Below, piece by piece: positions 1 to 7,253 of a DNA stretch of 64,000 nucleotides. The DNA comes from Lederbergia wuyishanensis (GTDB taxonomy: Bacteria; Bacillota; Bacilli; Bacillales; Bacillaceae_C), in the NCBI RefSeq assembly GCF_022900255.1, contig NZ_JALIRM010000016.1, positions 1 to 64,000 on the forward strand, written 5' to 3'. The notes below the pieces were generated by a model. The model was not told the DNA's origin. It did no database searches and saw only the letters and a program-made list of their open reading frames with translations. Both the position numbers and the translations under genes were made by a program. How positions within the stretch are numbered: the stretch's first letter is position 1; each line of letters starts with the position of its first letter.

Positions 1-74
1 ATTCGCTCGACTTGCATGTATTAGGCACGCCGCCAGCGTTCGTCCTGAGCCAGGATCAAACTCTCATTGAAGTT
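1..74 (-). rRNA. rrs: 16S ribosomal RNA, 5' end (partial)
   Basis: Read on the minus strand, these bases are the universal 5' end of bacterial 16S rRNA: the 27F region GAGTTTGATCCTGGCTCAG, then GACGAACGCTGGCGGCG and the stretch ending in CATGCAAGTCGAGCG. The gene runs off the left edge of the window. The mature 5' end is placed near base 74 by analogy with Bacillus and is good to a few bases. A leader of about 105 nt separates it from the proximal promoter and contains the TCTTTGAAAACTGAAC-type leader motif common in Bacillus rRNA operons. Confidence 0.97.
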
Positions 75-187
75 TGTAGCTCATTTGCTGGCAATGGTTT
101 AAAACCATTGTTTTTAAAATAATTTAACGTTCGTTTCGTTCAGTTTTCAAAGATCAAACATGGTTGCTATTTTTTAGCGACTTTAAT

Positions 188-216
188 ATTATATCAAAAT
201 CACTTTAGCTCGTCAA
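188..216 (-). promoter_or_regulatory. rRNA operon promoter P2 (sigma-A)
   Basis: On the minus strand TTGACG (211-216) and a perfect -10 TATAAT (188-193) are 17 bases apart, with the predicted start near base 181, about 105 nt before the mature 16S end. P1 and P2 lie about 96 bp apart, the usual tandem arrangement of Bacillus rRNA promoters. Confidence 0.88.
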
Positions 217-280
217 CACTTTTTTTGAAAAACTTTTTTCGGAGTGTTTTTTCAGCTCGGAGCTTTTTTCAGCAACGGAT

Positions 281-312
281 ATTAATATAACAAGGTTCTT
301 TCTCTATGTCAA
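281..312 (-). promoter_or_regulatory. rRNA operon promoter P1 (sigma-A)
   Basis: On the minus strand a perfect -35 box TTGACA (307-312) and a -10 box TATATT (284-289) are separated by exactly 17 bases. It is the upstream of two tandem promoters for the 16S gene, as in B. subtilis rrn operons. Transcription would start near base 277. Confidence 0.85.
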
Positions 313-326
313 TCACTTTTTATAAT

Positions 327-563
327 TTATTTTCCTGTACCGCTCGATCTTTTTGAAGAAGGTAAAACATACCGCATACAATCATATTGGGAAGCGACTC
401 GTTTAAATAATGAAAATAGTGTTTTATAACGTTCTTCCATAGATTGTTTGACGATTGATTCTATTCTTGCGTCCTTTAAATCAAAAAGAATTTCATCCAT
501 TTCTCTTTTTAATAAATATATGATTTCTTCTTTATCTCGATCATTTAAAAGAAGACCAAGCAT
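327..563 (-). CDS. Small conserved hypothetical protein
   Basis: This 78-residue, charged, soluble protein has no membrane segment or motif that I recognise. It is probably mostly helical, with many E, K and R residues (for example DKEEIIYLLKREMDEILFDL). A GAGGTG ribosome binding site 7 bases before the ATG supports it as a real gene. It sits just upstream of the rRNA promoters and reads in the same direction, and its stop lies about 15 bp from the -35 box of P1. It is divergent from pdaB. No function can be assigned. Confidence 0.6.
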   Translation of the reverse strand: MLGLLLNDRDKEEIIYLLKREMDEILFDLKDARIESIVKQSMEERYKTLFSLFKRVASQYDCMRYVLPSSKRSSGTGK

Positions 564-666
564 GTTTACACCTCGAATATTTTGGATTTCTATAGTGTTA
601 TCTTTATGTATAGTTATGTATGTCCATTTTAGTTACAAAATATAAACACTAAATACCATTAATATA

Positions 667-693
667 TTCATATCGCGAGCATCACCATACATA
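667..693 (+). promoter_or_regulatory. Possible sporulation promoter of pdaB
   Basis: A CATACATA element (686-693) resembles the -10 box of sigma-E promoters, with a TTCATAT element (667-673) upstream. The 12-base gap is slightly short. B. subtilis pdaB is known to be expressed during sporulation, which fits, but the match here is only fair. Confidence 0.35.
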
Positions 694-727
694 GACTAGT
701 ATGGACAGGCAGACGAGGAGGATTGGT

Positions 728-1477
728 ATGAATTTTTTTATCACGGTAAATGGCCGTAAAGTAAAACAAGGGTTATTTGTCGTATTAATCTCTTTTTTTA
801 CAGCCTTATTTTTTTTCTCACAAGCTACTCTTCAAACTCCGGTGTTTGGAACTAAAGATGATCCTAAAGCAATTTATAAAGGGGAAAAAGGTATAAGCTT
901 GACGTTTAATATAGGATGGGGAGATGTCCAGGCCGAACCCATTCTAAATGTATTGGAGGAAAAAAAAGTCAGATCGGCTACTTTTTTTCTTTCGGGCTCG
1001 TGGGCAGAAAAACATCCTGATATGGTAAAAAGAATTAAGGATATGGGCTTTGAAATAGGAAGTCTCGGTTATGCATACGAAGATTATACAGAATTAGAAG
1101 ACGAAAAGGTAAGAAGAGATATCTTACGGTCGATCGACGTTCTGAAAAAGTTGGATATTAAAGATATTACATTGCTCCGCTCCCCTACCGGGCATTTCGA
1201 TAAACGAACACTAAAAATCGCAAACAATCTTGGACTCACTGTTGTTCATTGGAGTCTCAATTCACAAGATTGGAAAAACCCTGGAGTTGATGCAATTGTA
1301 AAAAATGTTCAAAAGGTACAAAAAGGAGATATTATTTTAATGCATGCCTCTGATTCCGCAACTCAAACAGCTCAAGCCCTTCCACCTGTCATTTCAATTA
1401 TTAAGGAAAAAGACCAACTCGTCACACTTTCAATACTTATTGCCAACGGAAAAGTGAAAACCACTTTAGTGCCATAA
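728..1477 (+). CDS. pdaB: PdaB-like polysaccharide deacetylase family protein, sporulation
   Basis: NodB-homology protein of the PdaB family, needed in B. subtilis for lasting spore integrity and cortex maintenance. The start at 728 is chosen because GGAGG lies 7 bases upstream; an in-frame ATG at 701 lacks such a site. After a short cytoplasmic N-terminus there is one hydrophobic signal/anchor segment, then the NodB fold. The usual deacetylase motif 1 (TFDDG) reads SLTFNIGWGD, so the usual catalytic-base Asp is Asn. The His of motif 2 is also absent (GSLGYAYEDY). The RSPTGHFD and ILMHAS segments are kept. Position between the rRNA operon and kbaA/gerD matches B. subtilis, so orthology is firm even if catalysis is doubtful. 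Confidence 0.9.
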   Translation: MNFFITVNGRKVKQGLFVVLISFFTALFFFSQATLQTPVFGTKDDPKAIYKGEKGISLTFNIGWGDVQAEPILNVLEEKKVRSATFFLSGSWAEKHPDMVKRIKDMGFEIGSLGYAYEDYTELEDEKVRRDILRSIDVLKKLDIKDITLLRSPTGHFDKRTLKIANNLGLTVVHWSLNSQDWKNPGVDAIVKNVQKVQKGDIILMHASDSATQTAQALPPVISIIKEKDQLVTLSILIANGKVKTTLVP

Positions 1478-1481
1478 TCAT

Positions 1482-1514
1482 AAAAAAGCGATCCATTTAA
1501 CGGGTCGCTTTTTT
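1482..1514. terminator. Bidirectional terminator between pdaB and kbaA
   Basis: An inverted repeat AAAAAGCGA...TCGCTTTTT with a short loop lies between the convergent stops. It carries A-rich and T-rich flanks, so it can stop transcription from both sides. It overlaps the end of kbaA. Confidence 0.75.
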
Positions 1515-2144
1515 GGTTTGAATATTTGATGTTCGTTTTGCTCTTTCTTCTGCTGATAAACGATTATATTTTGGTAACATTAATATTTGGTACGCGTTAC
1601 ATGCAATTAGCGGGAAAATCATTAAGTAAATCCAACTTTCGTCATTAGGACGCAATACAGGAAGCCACTCAAGGATTGTAACGACTGCCATAAAAAATAA
1701 TGCGGAAACGAATATACTTCGATTCGTCATTTTTGCTTTTAAGTAAGCGACAATTAGTGCCGCGATTAAAATAAATACAGCTAGCCCAATATACGGGAGC
1801 AAACTCTCATTTTCACCCGCAAAGGCTTGGAAACGGAAATATATAAGATCAAACAAGACAAAAACGACAAGAACAAGCTGAACAGCGTTCCATAAAGATT
1901 TAAATAGCCCTAGTCCAAACTGATGAATAAATAAATAAGCAAAAAAGCCTACCTGGCTTACAACTGCAAAAATAAAACCAACTCCAACAAGCCAAATAAA
2001 TGTAGAGACAATTGCTCCAATTTTAACATCTGTAAAATATGGTTGGAATTCACTCCAACGAATAATAAACCCTAGTATGCCAGTTATCAAACCACCCAAA
2101 ATGAGTGAGTTAAATAAAAACTTCATTAAGTTTCTTATTGTCAC
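1497..2144 (-). CDS. kbaA: KbaA, activator of the KinB sporulation pathway
   Basis: An integral membrane protein of 215 residues with about six hydrophobic segments and a short basic cytoplasmic tail (AEERAKRTSNIQ). In B. subtilis KbaA is needed for the KinB kinase to feed the Spo0 phosphorelay. Identification rests on sequence character and on the conserved pdaB-kbaA-gerD-salA order. The start is GTG, with GGGGGA upstream on the minus strand; an internal ATG at residue 7 is an alternative. It is convergent with pdaB and divergent from gerD. Confidence 0.88.
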   Translation of the reverse strand: MTIRNLMKFLFNSLILGGLITGILGFIIRWSEFQPYFTDVKIGAIVSTFIWLVGVGFIFAVVSQVGFFAYLFIHQFGLGLFKSLWNAVQLVLVVFVLFDLIYFRFQAFAGENESLLPYIGLAVFILIAALIVAYLKAKMTNRSIFVSALFFMAVVTILEWLPVLRPNDESWIYLMIFPLIACNAYQILMLPKYNRLSAEERAKRTSNIQTKKATR

Positions 2145-2224
2145 TTTAAGATTTCCCCCATCGATATACTTAACAAACCGATTTTATCAATCTTCCTATA
2201 AAAAAGCCACGATTGTCTAGATTG

Positions 2225-2254
2225 TGCATAAATTTTTCACAAAATCTCATATTA
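2225..2254 (+). promoter_or_regulatory. Probable sigma-G promoter of gerD
   Basis: TGCATA (2225-2230) and CATATTA (2248-2254) with a 17-base gap fit the forespore sigma-G consensus. B. subtilis gerD is a known sigma-G gene, so sequence and biology agree. The gerD ATG follows 36 bases after the -10 box. Confidence 0.65.
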
Positions 2255-2290
2255 ACTATAAGGGATATTGTTAAGAAAGGAGCCTCTTTC

Positions 2291-2905
2291 ATGCGAAAAA
2301 GTGTTTATTTGCTCCTGTTAATTGCTTTATTAACGCTCTCTTCCTGCAGTGGCAATGAACCAGGAAATGCAAAATTAGATTATGACCAAACGAAAAAGAT
2401 GATGGTTGATATTTTAAAGTCAGATGAAGGTAAAAAAGCCCTTCAGGATATGATGAAGGATGAGGAAATGAAACAACAATTGATTATGGATCAAACTGTT
2501 GTTAAAGATACAATTGAAAAAACACTAACATCTAATAAAGGTGAAGATTTTTGGAAAAAGGCAATGGGAGATCCTAAGTTTGCGGCTACTGTTGCAAAAA
2601 GCATGAGAAAAGAACATGAAGCTCTACTTAAGGATTTAATGAAAGATCCTGAATACCAAGGGTTATTAATGGATATTCTTCAAAATCCGGAAATGCAAAA
2701 AGATTTTGCTAAGGCACTAAAAAGTAAAGATTTCCGTGAACAAATGCAACAGGTTGTAAAAGATACGTTAGATAGTCCCCTTTATAAAGCAAAAATTCAA
2801 GAGTTGCTTTTAAAAGCTGCTGAAGAAGCAGGGAAGCAAGGCGGGAAATCGGAAAATAAAGATCAAGGCGGTGGGGGAGCCGGTAGCGGCGGAGGCGGTC
2901 AGTAA
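2291..2905 (+). CDS. gerD: GerD spore germination lipoprotein
   Basis: Lipoprotein of the spore inner membrane that clusters nutrient germinant receptors into the germinosome. ATG 2291 is chosen because AAAGGAG lies 9 bases upstream and the protein then begins with a proper lipoprotein signal ending in LSSC (Cys19). The body is strongly helical and charged, with repeated KDPEYQ/QNPEMQ-like segments. It ends in a Gly/Ser-rich tail (GGGGAGSGGGGQ), typical of GerD. It is divergent from kbaA and convergent with salA. Confidence 0.93.
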   Translation: MRKSVYLLLLIALLTLSSCSGNEPGNAKLDYDQTKKMMVDILKSDEGKKALQDMMKDEEMKQQLIMDQTVVKDTIEKTLTSNKGEDFWKKAMGDPKFAATVAKSMRKEHEALLKDLMKDPEYQGLLMDILQNPEMQKDFAKALKSKDFREQMQQVVKDTLDSPLYKAKIQELLLKAAEEAGKQGGKSENKDQGGGGAGSGGGGQ

Positions 2906-2948
2906 AAGTTTCTTAATCACATTCAGAACGAAGATACCATATAAAAAA

Positions 2949-2979
2949 AGCCATATATCCTAATCCAAGGTATATGGCT
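2949..2979. terminator. Bidirectional terminator between gerD and salA
   Basis: The inverted repeat AGCCATATA...TATATGGCT is preceded by a run of A and followed by CTTTATTT, between the convergent gerD and salA genes. Confidence 0.75.
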
Positions 2980-2995
2980 CTTTATTTGAAAACAT

Positions 2996-4054
2996 TTAAC
3001 CTAGTAGCTGTACCATTTTTCCGGCAATTTCACCGTAAATATGTCCGATTTTATGATCCTCACCGTAGATCGAAGGTGCAAAATCTTCTTCATTCCAGTC
3101 AGGTTGTTGCAGAGGTAGTTTTCCTAATACTTCTGTTCTAAGTTCTTCTGCAAGTTTATCTCCGCCACCTTGACCAAATACAAATTCTTTTTCTCCAGTC
3201 AATTTACTTTCAAAGTAAGACATATTTTCAATAACACCAAGAATTTCATGATTTGTACGGAGTGCCATTGCGCCTGCTCTTGCAGCAACGAATGCCGCCG
3301 TTGGATGTGGTGTAGTTACAATGATTTCTTTACAGCTTGGCAGCATTGTGTGTACATCAAGTGCAACGTCTCCAGTACCTGGTGGCAAATCAAGCAATAA
3401 ATAATCAATGTCTCCCCATTCTACTTCACTAAAGAAGTTATTAAGCATTTTTCCAAGCATCGGCCCACGCCAAATGACAGGGGAATTATCTTCAACGAAA
3501 AAACCCATTGAAATAACTTTAACACCAAAACGCTCTACTGGGATAATTTGGTTTTCTCTTACCTTTGGACGGTTCGTAATGCCCATCATATCTGGAACAC
3601 TGAATCCATAAATGTCTGCATCAATAAGGCCTACTTTTTTTCCTAGACGAGCAAGGGCCACAGCTAAGTTAACTGAAACAGTCGACTTGCCTACCCCTCC
3701 TTTACCACTTGCTATTGCGATAAAAGTTGTTTTGCTGTTTGGTGAAAGTAGACCGCCTGTGTCGCTTTGCAAGTCTCCAGAAGCACGGAGTTTTTCCAAT
3801 TCCTCCTCTGGTAAAGTAGCGAAACGAATTCCTACAGTTTCAGCTCCCGCTTTTTTTAATGCATCTACTATTTTCATTTGGAACTGTAGTTGCTCAGGAG
3901 TTCCTGTTTTAGCCAATGCAATTTTTACACTGACATGTGCCTTTTCTTCTTTCGCTTTCACCTCAAGAATACCGTTAGTTTCTTCAAGTGTTTTATGTAG
4001 TAATGGATCTTCCATTTTTTTTAACAAATCATAAGCTTTCTGTTCAGTGATCAA
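2996..4054 (-). CDS. salA: SalA, Mrp/NBP35-type P-loop ATPase
   Basis: A 352-residue protein with an N-terminal MIP18/DUF59 domain (about 1-85) followed by a MinD/Mrp ATPase domain. The deviant Walker A GKGGVGKS is at residues 117-124, and DADIYG, LLLDLPPGTGD and a late HPTAAF segment are present. In B. subtilis SalA represses scoC and so derepresses exoprotease genes; Mrp homologues elsewhere carry Fe-S clusters. The start is TTG, with AAGGAAGGTG upstream; the N-terminal length matches B. subtilis. It is followed on the right by a repeat-filled gap and cwlD. Confidence 0.93.
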   Translation of the reverse strand: MITEQKAYDLLKKMEDPLLHKTLEETNGILEVKAKEEKAHVSVKIALAKTGTPEQLQFQMKIVDALKKAGAETVGIRFATLPEEELEKLRASGDLQSDTGGLLSPNSKTTFIAIASGKGGVGKSTVSVNLAVALARLGKKVGLIDADIYGFSVPDMMGITNRPKVRENQIIPVERFGVKVISMGFFVEDNSPVIWRGPMLGKMLNNFFSEVEWGDIDYLLLDLPPGTGDVALDVHTMLPSCKEIIVTTPHPTAAFVAARAGAMALRTNHEILGVIENMSYFESKLTGEKEFVFGQGGGDKLAEELRTEVLGKLPLQQPDWNEEDFAPSIYGEDHKIGHIYGEIAGKMVQLLG

Positions 4055-4136
4055 GGCTGTACACCTTCCTTATCATCGATTTCATTCCTACCCAGTATAA
4101 CATAATGCACTTTTGAAAGAATCTTATACGCTCATA

Positions 4137-4372
4137 GAAAAGCGGAGGACGCTTGATTAGGGGCGACATGCAAATGTTCTGAGAAAGAAAAGTCCGTCTT
4201 TTGACTTTTATGTCTCAGGTTATTTGACCTCGAGCCCCTAGCGACTGCAGCTGGACATAGAAAAGTGGAAGCGCCTGTTTATCGACGTATAAACTTCAGG
4301 GACTTAGACTTAGATAAAGGAAATACGATGAGGAACGAGTCGATGTTGACCTAGAGCCTGCAGCTGGACATT
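4137..4372. repeat. Dispersed intergenic repeat, types A and B in tandem
   Basis: The 359-base gap between salA and cwlD holds no gene. It contains two repeat units in a row. Type A (about 4137-4258) begins AGAAAAGCGGAGGACGC, includes GCAAATGTTCTGAG, the hairpin AAAAGTC/GACTTTT and CTCAGGTTATTTGACCTCGAG-like bases, and ends GCAGCTGGACA. Type B (about 4259-4372) begins with AAGCGCCTGTTTATCGACG, holds GATAAAGGAAATACGA and GAGTCGATGTTGAC, and also ends GCAGCTGGACA. Type A recurs at 9486 and 25411; type B recurs at 30393. Confidence 0.8.
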
Positions 4373-4413
4373 CTCCGTAAAACAAAAATTCGGGTTCATA
4401 TGTGAATCCCGAA

Positions 4414-5124
4414 TCATTCCAACGATTTTTCATTCGAAAAGAATCGAATGACCCCTTTATAAATAGAGAATGCGACTTTATCTTGATACTCTTCTTGCTT
4501 TAATGCTTCACGTTCTGTGGGGTTTGATAAAAATCCAATTTCTACTAGTGCACCTGGCTTTTTTGCGTTTTTCAACAAATAAATATGTTCTATGGTTTTT
4601 GCTTCCCTTTTAGTATTTCCTAAACTTTTGACTAGTTCGTCTTGAATAAACTTTGCTGCCCTTTTATTATCGGGATCATGTGGGGCATAAAACGTTTGAG
4701 CCCCACTCCAACGGGGAGATGGAATGGAATTTAAATGAATGCTAAGAAATAAATCCGCCTCTGACTCGTTTACGATTTTAAGCCTTTTTTTCAAATCCTC
4801 TGTTTTCCGCCGACTCAGTCCCCTTGTGTCAGACTCTGCCAAGTCAGTATCGGATTCTCGTGTCATTAATACGAGGGCTCCCTGCTCCTGTAAATAATCT
4901 CTTAATTTATTGGCGACTACTAATGCAATGTCTTTCTCTTGTGTATCTCCACTCTCCGCTCCTCCATCCGGACCGCCATGCCCAGGATCTAAGTATATAA
5001 TTTTCCCTGTTAATGGAAGATTCCACGTATCAAAAGAGTCCTTTGGCAAAAAATTGTATTGAAAAAGAAGAAATAGGATTGCCGCCCCTACAGAAAATAT
5101 AATAATTTTTGCTTTTTTCCCCAT
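4414..5124 (-). CDS. cwlD: CwlD, N-acetylmuramoyl-L-alanine amidase of spore cortex
   Basis: Amidase_3 enzyme that, with PdaA, makes the muramic-delta-lactam of the spore cortex. The start at 5124 (MGKKAKI) has GGGGAAG upstream; an upstream in-frame start at 5169 is less likely. An N-terminal membrane anchor is followed by the catalytic domain, with zinc-binding motifs YLDPGHGGPDGGA, TRESD, a conserved SIHLNSIP and VEIGFLSN with the catalytic Glu. Length (236 residues) matches B. subtilis CwlD. It follows ybaK on the same strand. Confidence 0.95.
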   Translation of the reverse strand: MGKKAKIIIFSVGAAILFLLFQYNFLPKDSFDTWNLPLTGKIIYLDPGHGGPDGGAESGDTQEKDIALVVANKLRDYLQEQGALVLMTRESDTDLAESDTRGLSRRKTEDLKKRLKIVNESEADLFLSIHLNSIPSPRWSGAQTFYAPHDPDNKRAAKFIQDELVKSLGNTKREAKTIEHIYLLKNAKKPGALVEIGFLSNPTEREALKQEEYQDKVAFSIYKGVIRFFSNEKSLE

Positions 5125-5192
5125 TCGATCTTCCCCTTCATGCTTTCTTCGTAAAAGCATATGGGACAAGATTGTTTTTTAGAACGAGTTTC

Positions 5193-5633
5193 CTAATGAA
5201 GACGTAATTTGTATCTTCTTTCTCCTTTTCGATAACCATTTATCCACCAATAATCTACAAAATGTTCACAAGCTATAAAGATGTCTTCATCACTAATCAT
5301 CCTTTTCTCAAAATCCCAGTAAAGCCAAAAATAATATAATGTATCGATAAAGTGAGTAATTTCCCGATGACTTCTCTTTTTCACCATTTCGATTGTTTCG
5401 CCATGAATGGTGAATCGACTGAATTCTCCTCCATTTAGATATGCTTCAATAGCAACATCAAAACACGCTTCTTCTACCCCTTCCTCTAAAGGTCCTACTC
5501 CTATACGCATTCGATTAAAATGGACGATCATGCTCTTTTTTACTTCTTCTATAGATAATTCACGTAAAAGCTTGCGCTCATATAATAACTGTTTTTCTCG
5601 CTTTCTCTCTTCAAAATTCAACATGACATTCAT
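5193..5633 (-). CDS. ybaK: YbaK family protein (DUF2521)
   Basis: A 146-residue soluble protein rich in aromatic and charged residues (IDTLYYFWLYWDFEKR, HFVDYWWINGYRKGERRY). It is the gene that precedes cwlD in B. subtilis and has no known function. GGAGG lies about 10 bases before the ATG. It marks the left edge of the conserved block: in B. subtilis rpsI is close upstream, whereas here it lies about 47 kb away. Confidence 0.85.
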   Translation of the reverse strand: MNVMLNFEERKREKQLLYERKLLRELSIEEVKKSMIVHFNRMRIGVGPLEEGVEEACFDVAIEAYLNGGEFSRFTIHGETIEMVKKRSHREITHFIDTLYYFWLYWDFEKRMISDEDIFIACEHFVDYWWINGYRKGERRYKLRLH

Positions 5634-5767
5634 ATTACTTCATCCTCCCTTCACCTTAGTTTCAACGAACAGGGAGAAGTCATGCGCAATACAATCAAAA
5701 AATGATTTATGGAAATCGAAACATTATTTAACATTAAAACGTCTATAACATGTAAGGAGGCTTACAA

Positions 5768-6457
5768 ATGAAGAAATATTTCGTAATAGCATGTCTCTTT
5801 TTATTAACGGGATGTACACCATTTATTAATAATAATGTAATTATTGACTGGGTTGATTTTTTACATTTTAATGGAGAAAAGTATTTAGGAAGTCAATTGG
5901 AAATTGCTGATTCAAAATTTATCGGAGGAAAAATAGGTAAAATTAAAAAGAAGTTGGATGACAATGTTAAAAATCCAAATTATAAATCTAAAAATGGTGA
6001 TGCTGCTTTTCTTCCTGTTGGAACCAATTTGTACGAAGTAATAAATGAACCTAACCTTATAGCGGTAAGAGACAAGAATTCTATAAATGGTTATAAAATT
6101 TATTCCAAAACTGACTATAAATCTGATTTCTATTCCATTAACAAAGATGAAGTGGTGAAAATTCAAATTTTCGACGAAGTATCTTATGACCAATTCATCT
6201 TGAGGAAAGCTATTAACAATAAGAAAGACATCGGTAAATTTATAGATATTTTACAATCAGGCAATCCAGATTCATCCGTTGTTTTCGATTATGCCGATCC
6301 AAAAATGAGTTCGTATGTTGTCCTCGTTTATACTTCAGAATCCGTTGCCAAAAAAATCCCTCTCTTTTTTGACGGAGAAAAATATTTCTGGCATCACAGA
6401 GACAGTGAAGTGTTGCCTAAAGAAGTTGAAGAAATCTTGAATGTTAGAGATGATTAA
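5768..6457 (+). CDS. Putative lipoprotein of unknown function
   Basis: A 229-residue protein with a lipoprotein signal (FLLTGC, Cys16) and AAGGAGG close to the ATG. The body is hydrophilic, lysine-rich and has no motif I recognise. It is followed after 20 bases by the class D sortase gene on the same strand, so the two are probably cotranscribed. The protein has no LPXTG-type signal and so is not a sortase substrate in the usual sense. Its very low GC content is close to that of the sortase gene. Confidence 0.75.
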   Translation: MKKYFVIACLFLLTGCTPFINNNVIIDWVDFLHFNGEKYLGSQLEIADSKFIGGKIGKIKKKLDDNVKNPNYKSKNGDAAFLPVGTNLYEVINEPNLIAVRDKNSINGYKIYSKTDYKSDFYSINKDEVVKIQIFDEVSYDQFILRKAINNKKDIGKFIDILQSGNPDSSVVFDYADPKMSSYVVLVYTSESVAKKIPLFFDGEKYFWHHRDSEVLPKEVEEILNVRDD

Positions 6458-6477
6458 TATAAAAGGAATGGACTGAA

Positions 6478-7056
6478 TTGCATAAAAGACTTTCTTACCT
6501 CTTTTTTATTACCGGATGCTTGATCATTGTGTTTAGTATATGGCAATTGTTCGAAATGAACTTTTTAAAGGATAATGCTTTAAAGGAAGCAAAAACAAAA
6601 ATTGGACATATAAATAAAAAAGAGATCCAACCTGAAAATTTGATTGATATTAGCGTAAAAAATGGCGATGTCATTGGTATTTTAGAAGTTCCTGCCTTGG
6701 AGAAGGAAATCCCTATTTTGCATGGAGTCGATGAAGAAGAACTTAAAATCGGAGTTGGCCATTTTCCAGGAACCGCTTTTCCTGGGCAAAAAAATCAAAT
6801 TGTATTATCTGGCCATCGGGATACGGTATTTCGGAAATTTGGAGAACTTAAAATTGGCGATTCTTTCATTGTAAAGATGCCTTATGGGGAATACGAATAC
6901 ATTATTGACCATACTAAAATTGTTAGTGCTGATGATCAAACTATCATAGTTCCAAATGACGGCCAGGAGGTTCTTACTGTCACTACATGTTATCCATTTC
7001 AATATATTGGGAATGCACCTGACCGCTATATTATTTACGCACTCCCTAAAAAGTGA
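6478..7056 (+). CDS. Class D sortase
   Basis: Membrane-anchored transpeptidase that fixes secreted proteins to the wall or to each other. An N-terminal transmembrane segment (about 6-24) is followed by the sortase barrel with catalytic His113 (SGHRDTVF), Cys171 (TVTTCYPF) and Arg183 (APDRYIIYA). The TLTC variant TTCYPF and the short N-terminus place it in class D, as B. subtilis YhcS/SrtD. The start is TTG with AAAGGA upstream; no in-frame ATG is near. Its stop overlaps the terminator stem. No gene in the window ends in a clear LPXTG motif, so its substrate lies elsewhere or is unusual. Confidence 0.9.
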   Translation: MHKRLSYLFFITGCLIIVFSIWQLFEMNFLKDNALKEAKTKIGHINKKEIQPENLIDISVKNGDVIGILEVPALEKEIPILHGVDEEELKIGVGHFPGTAFPGQKNQIVLSGHRDTVFRKFGELKIGDSFIVKMPYGEYEYIIDHTKIVSADDQTIIVPNDGQEVLTVTTCYPFQYIGNAPDRYIIYALPKK

Positions 7057-7096
7057 AGCAAACTAAATGTAGGGCTTCACTTTTTATTATTTTTTC
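7051..7096 (+). terminator. Terminator after the sortase gene
   Basis: AAGTGAAGC (7051-7059) and GCTTCACTT (7074-7082) form a stem followed by TTTTATTATTTTTTC. The stem includes the sortase stop codon. Confidence 0.85.
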
Positions 7097-7159
7097 AAAA
7101 ATTTGCCATAAAACCATTATCCTTTTAAATAAGAAGGTGTTATAATGATGTTGAGGATA

Positions 7160-7207
7160 TTGCTCACTATTTCACAAATATATTCTCACTTGCTCAACAT
7201 TTCACAA
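7160..7207. promoter_or_regulatory. Twin operator-like elements before pflB
   Basis: Two 18-base elements lie in direct orientation with a 30-bp period: TTGCTCACTATTTCACAA (7160-7177) and TTGCTCAACATTTCACAA (7190-7207). Read on the other strand each begins TTGTGAAAT and ends GCAA, close to the Rex operator TTGTGAAATATTTCACAA in one half. A perfect -10 TATAAT at 7141-7146 lacks a good -35. Redox control by Rex or Fnr of the pyruvate formate-lyase genes is the likely meaning, inferred from position and half-site match. Confidence 0.5.
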
Positions 7208-7253
7208 TATCTTCAATCTACTATTTGCTTAAAATATCAAGGAGGTCTTTAGG

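Noticed and set aside
3170-4034. Several plus-strand frames opposite salA
   Set aside because: They are antisense shadows of salA without ribosome binding sites or family signals.
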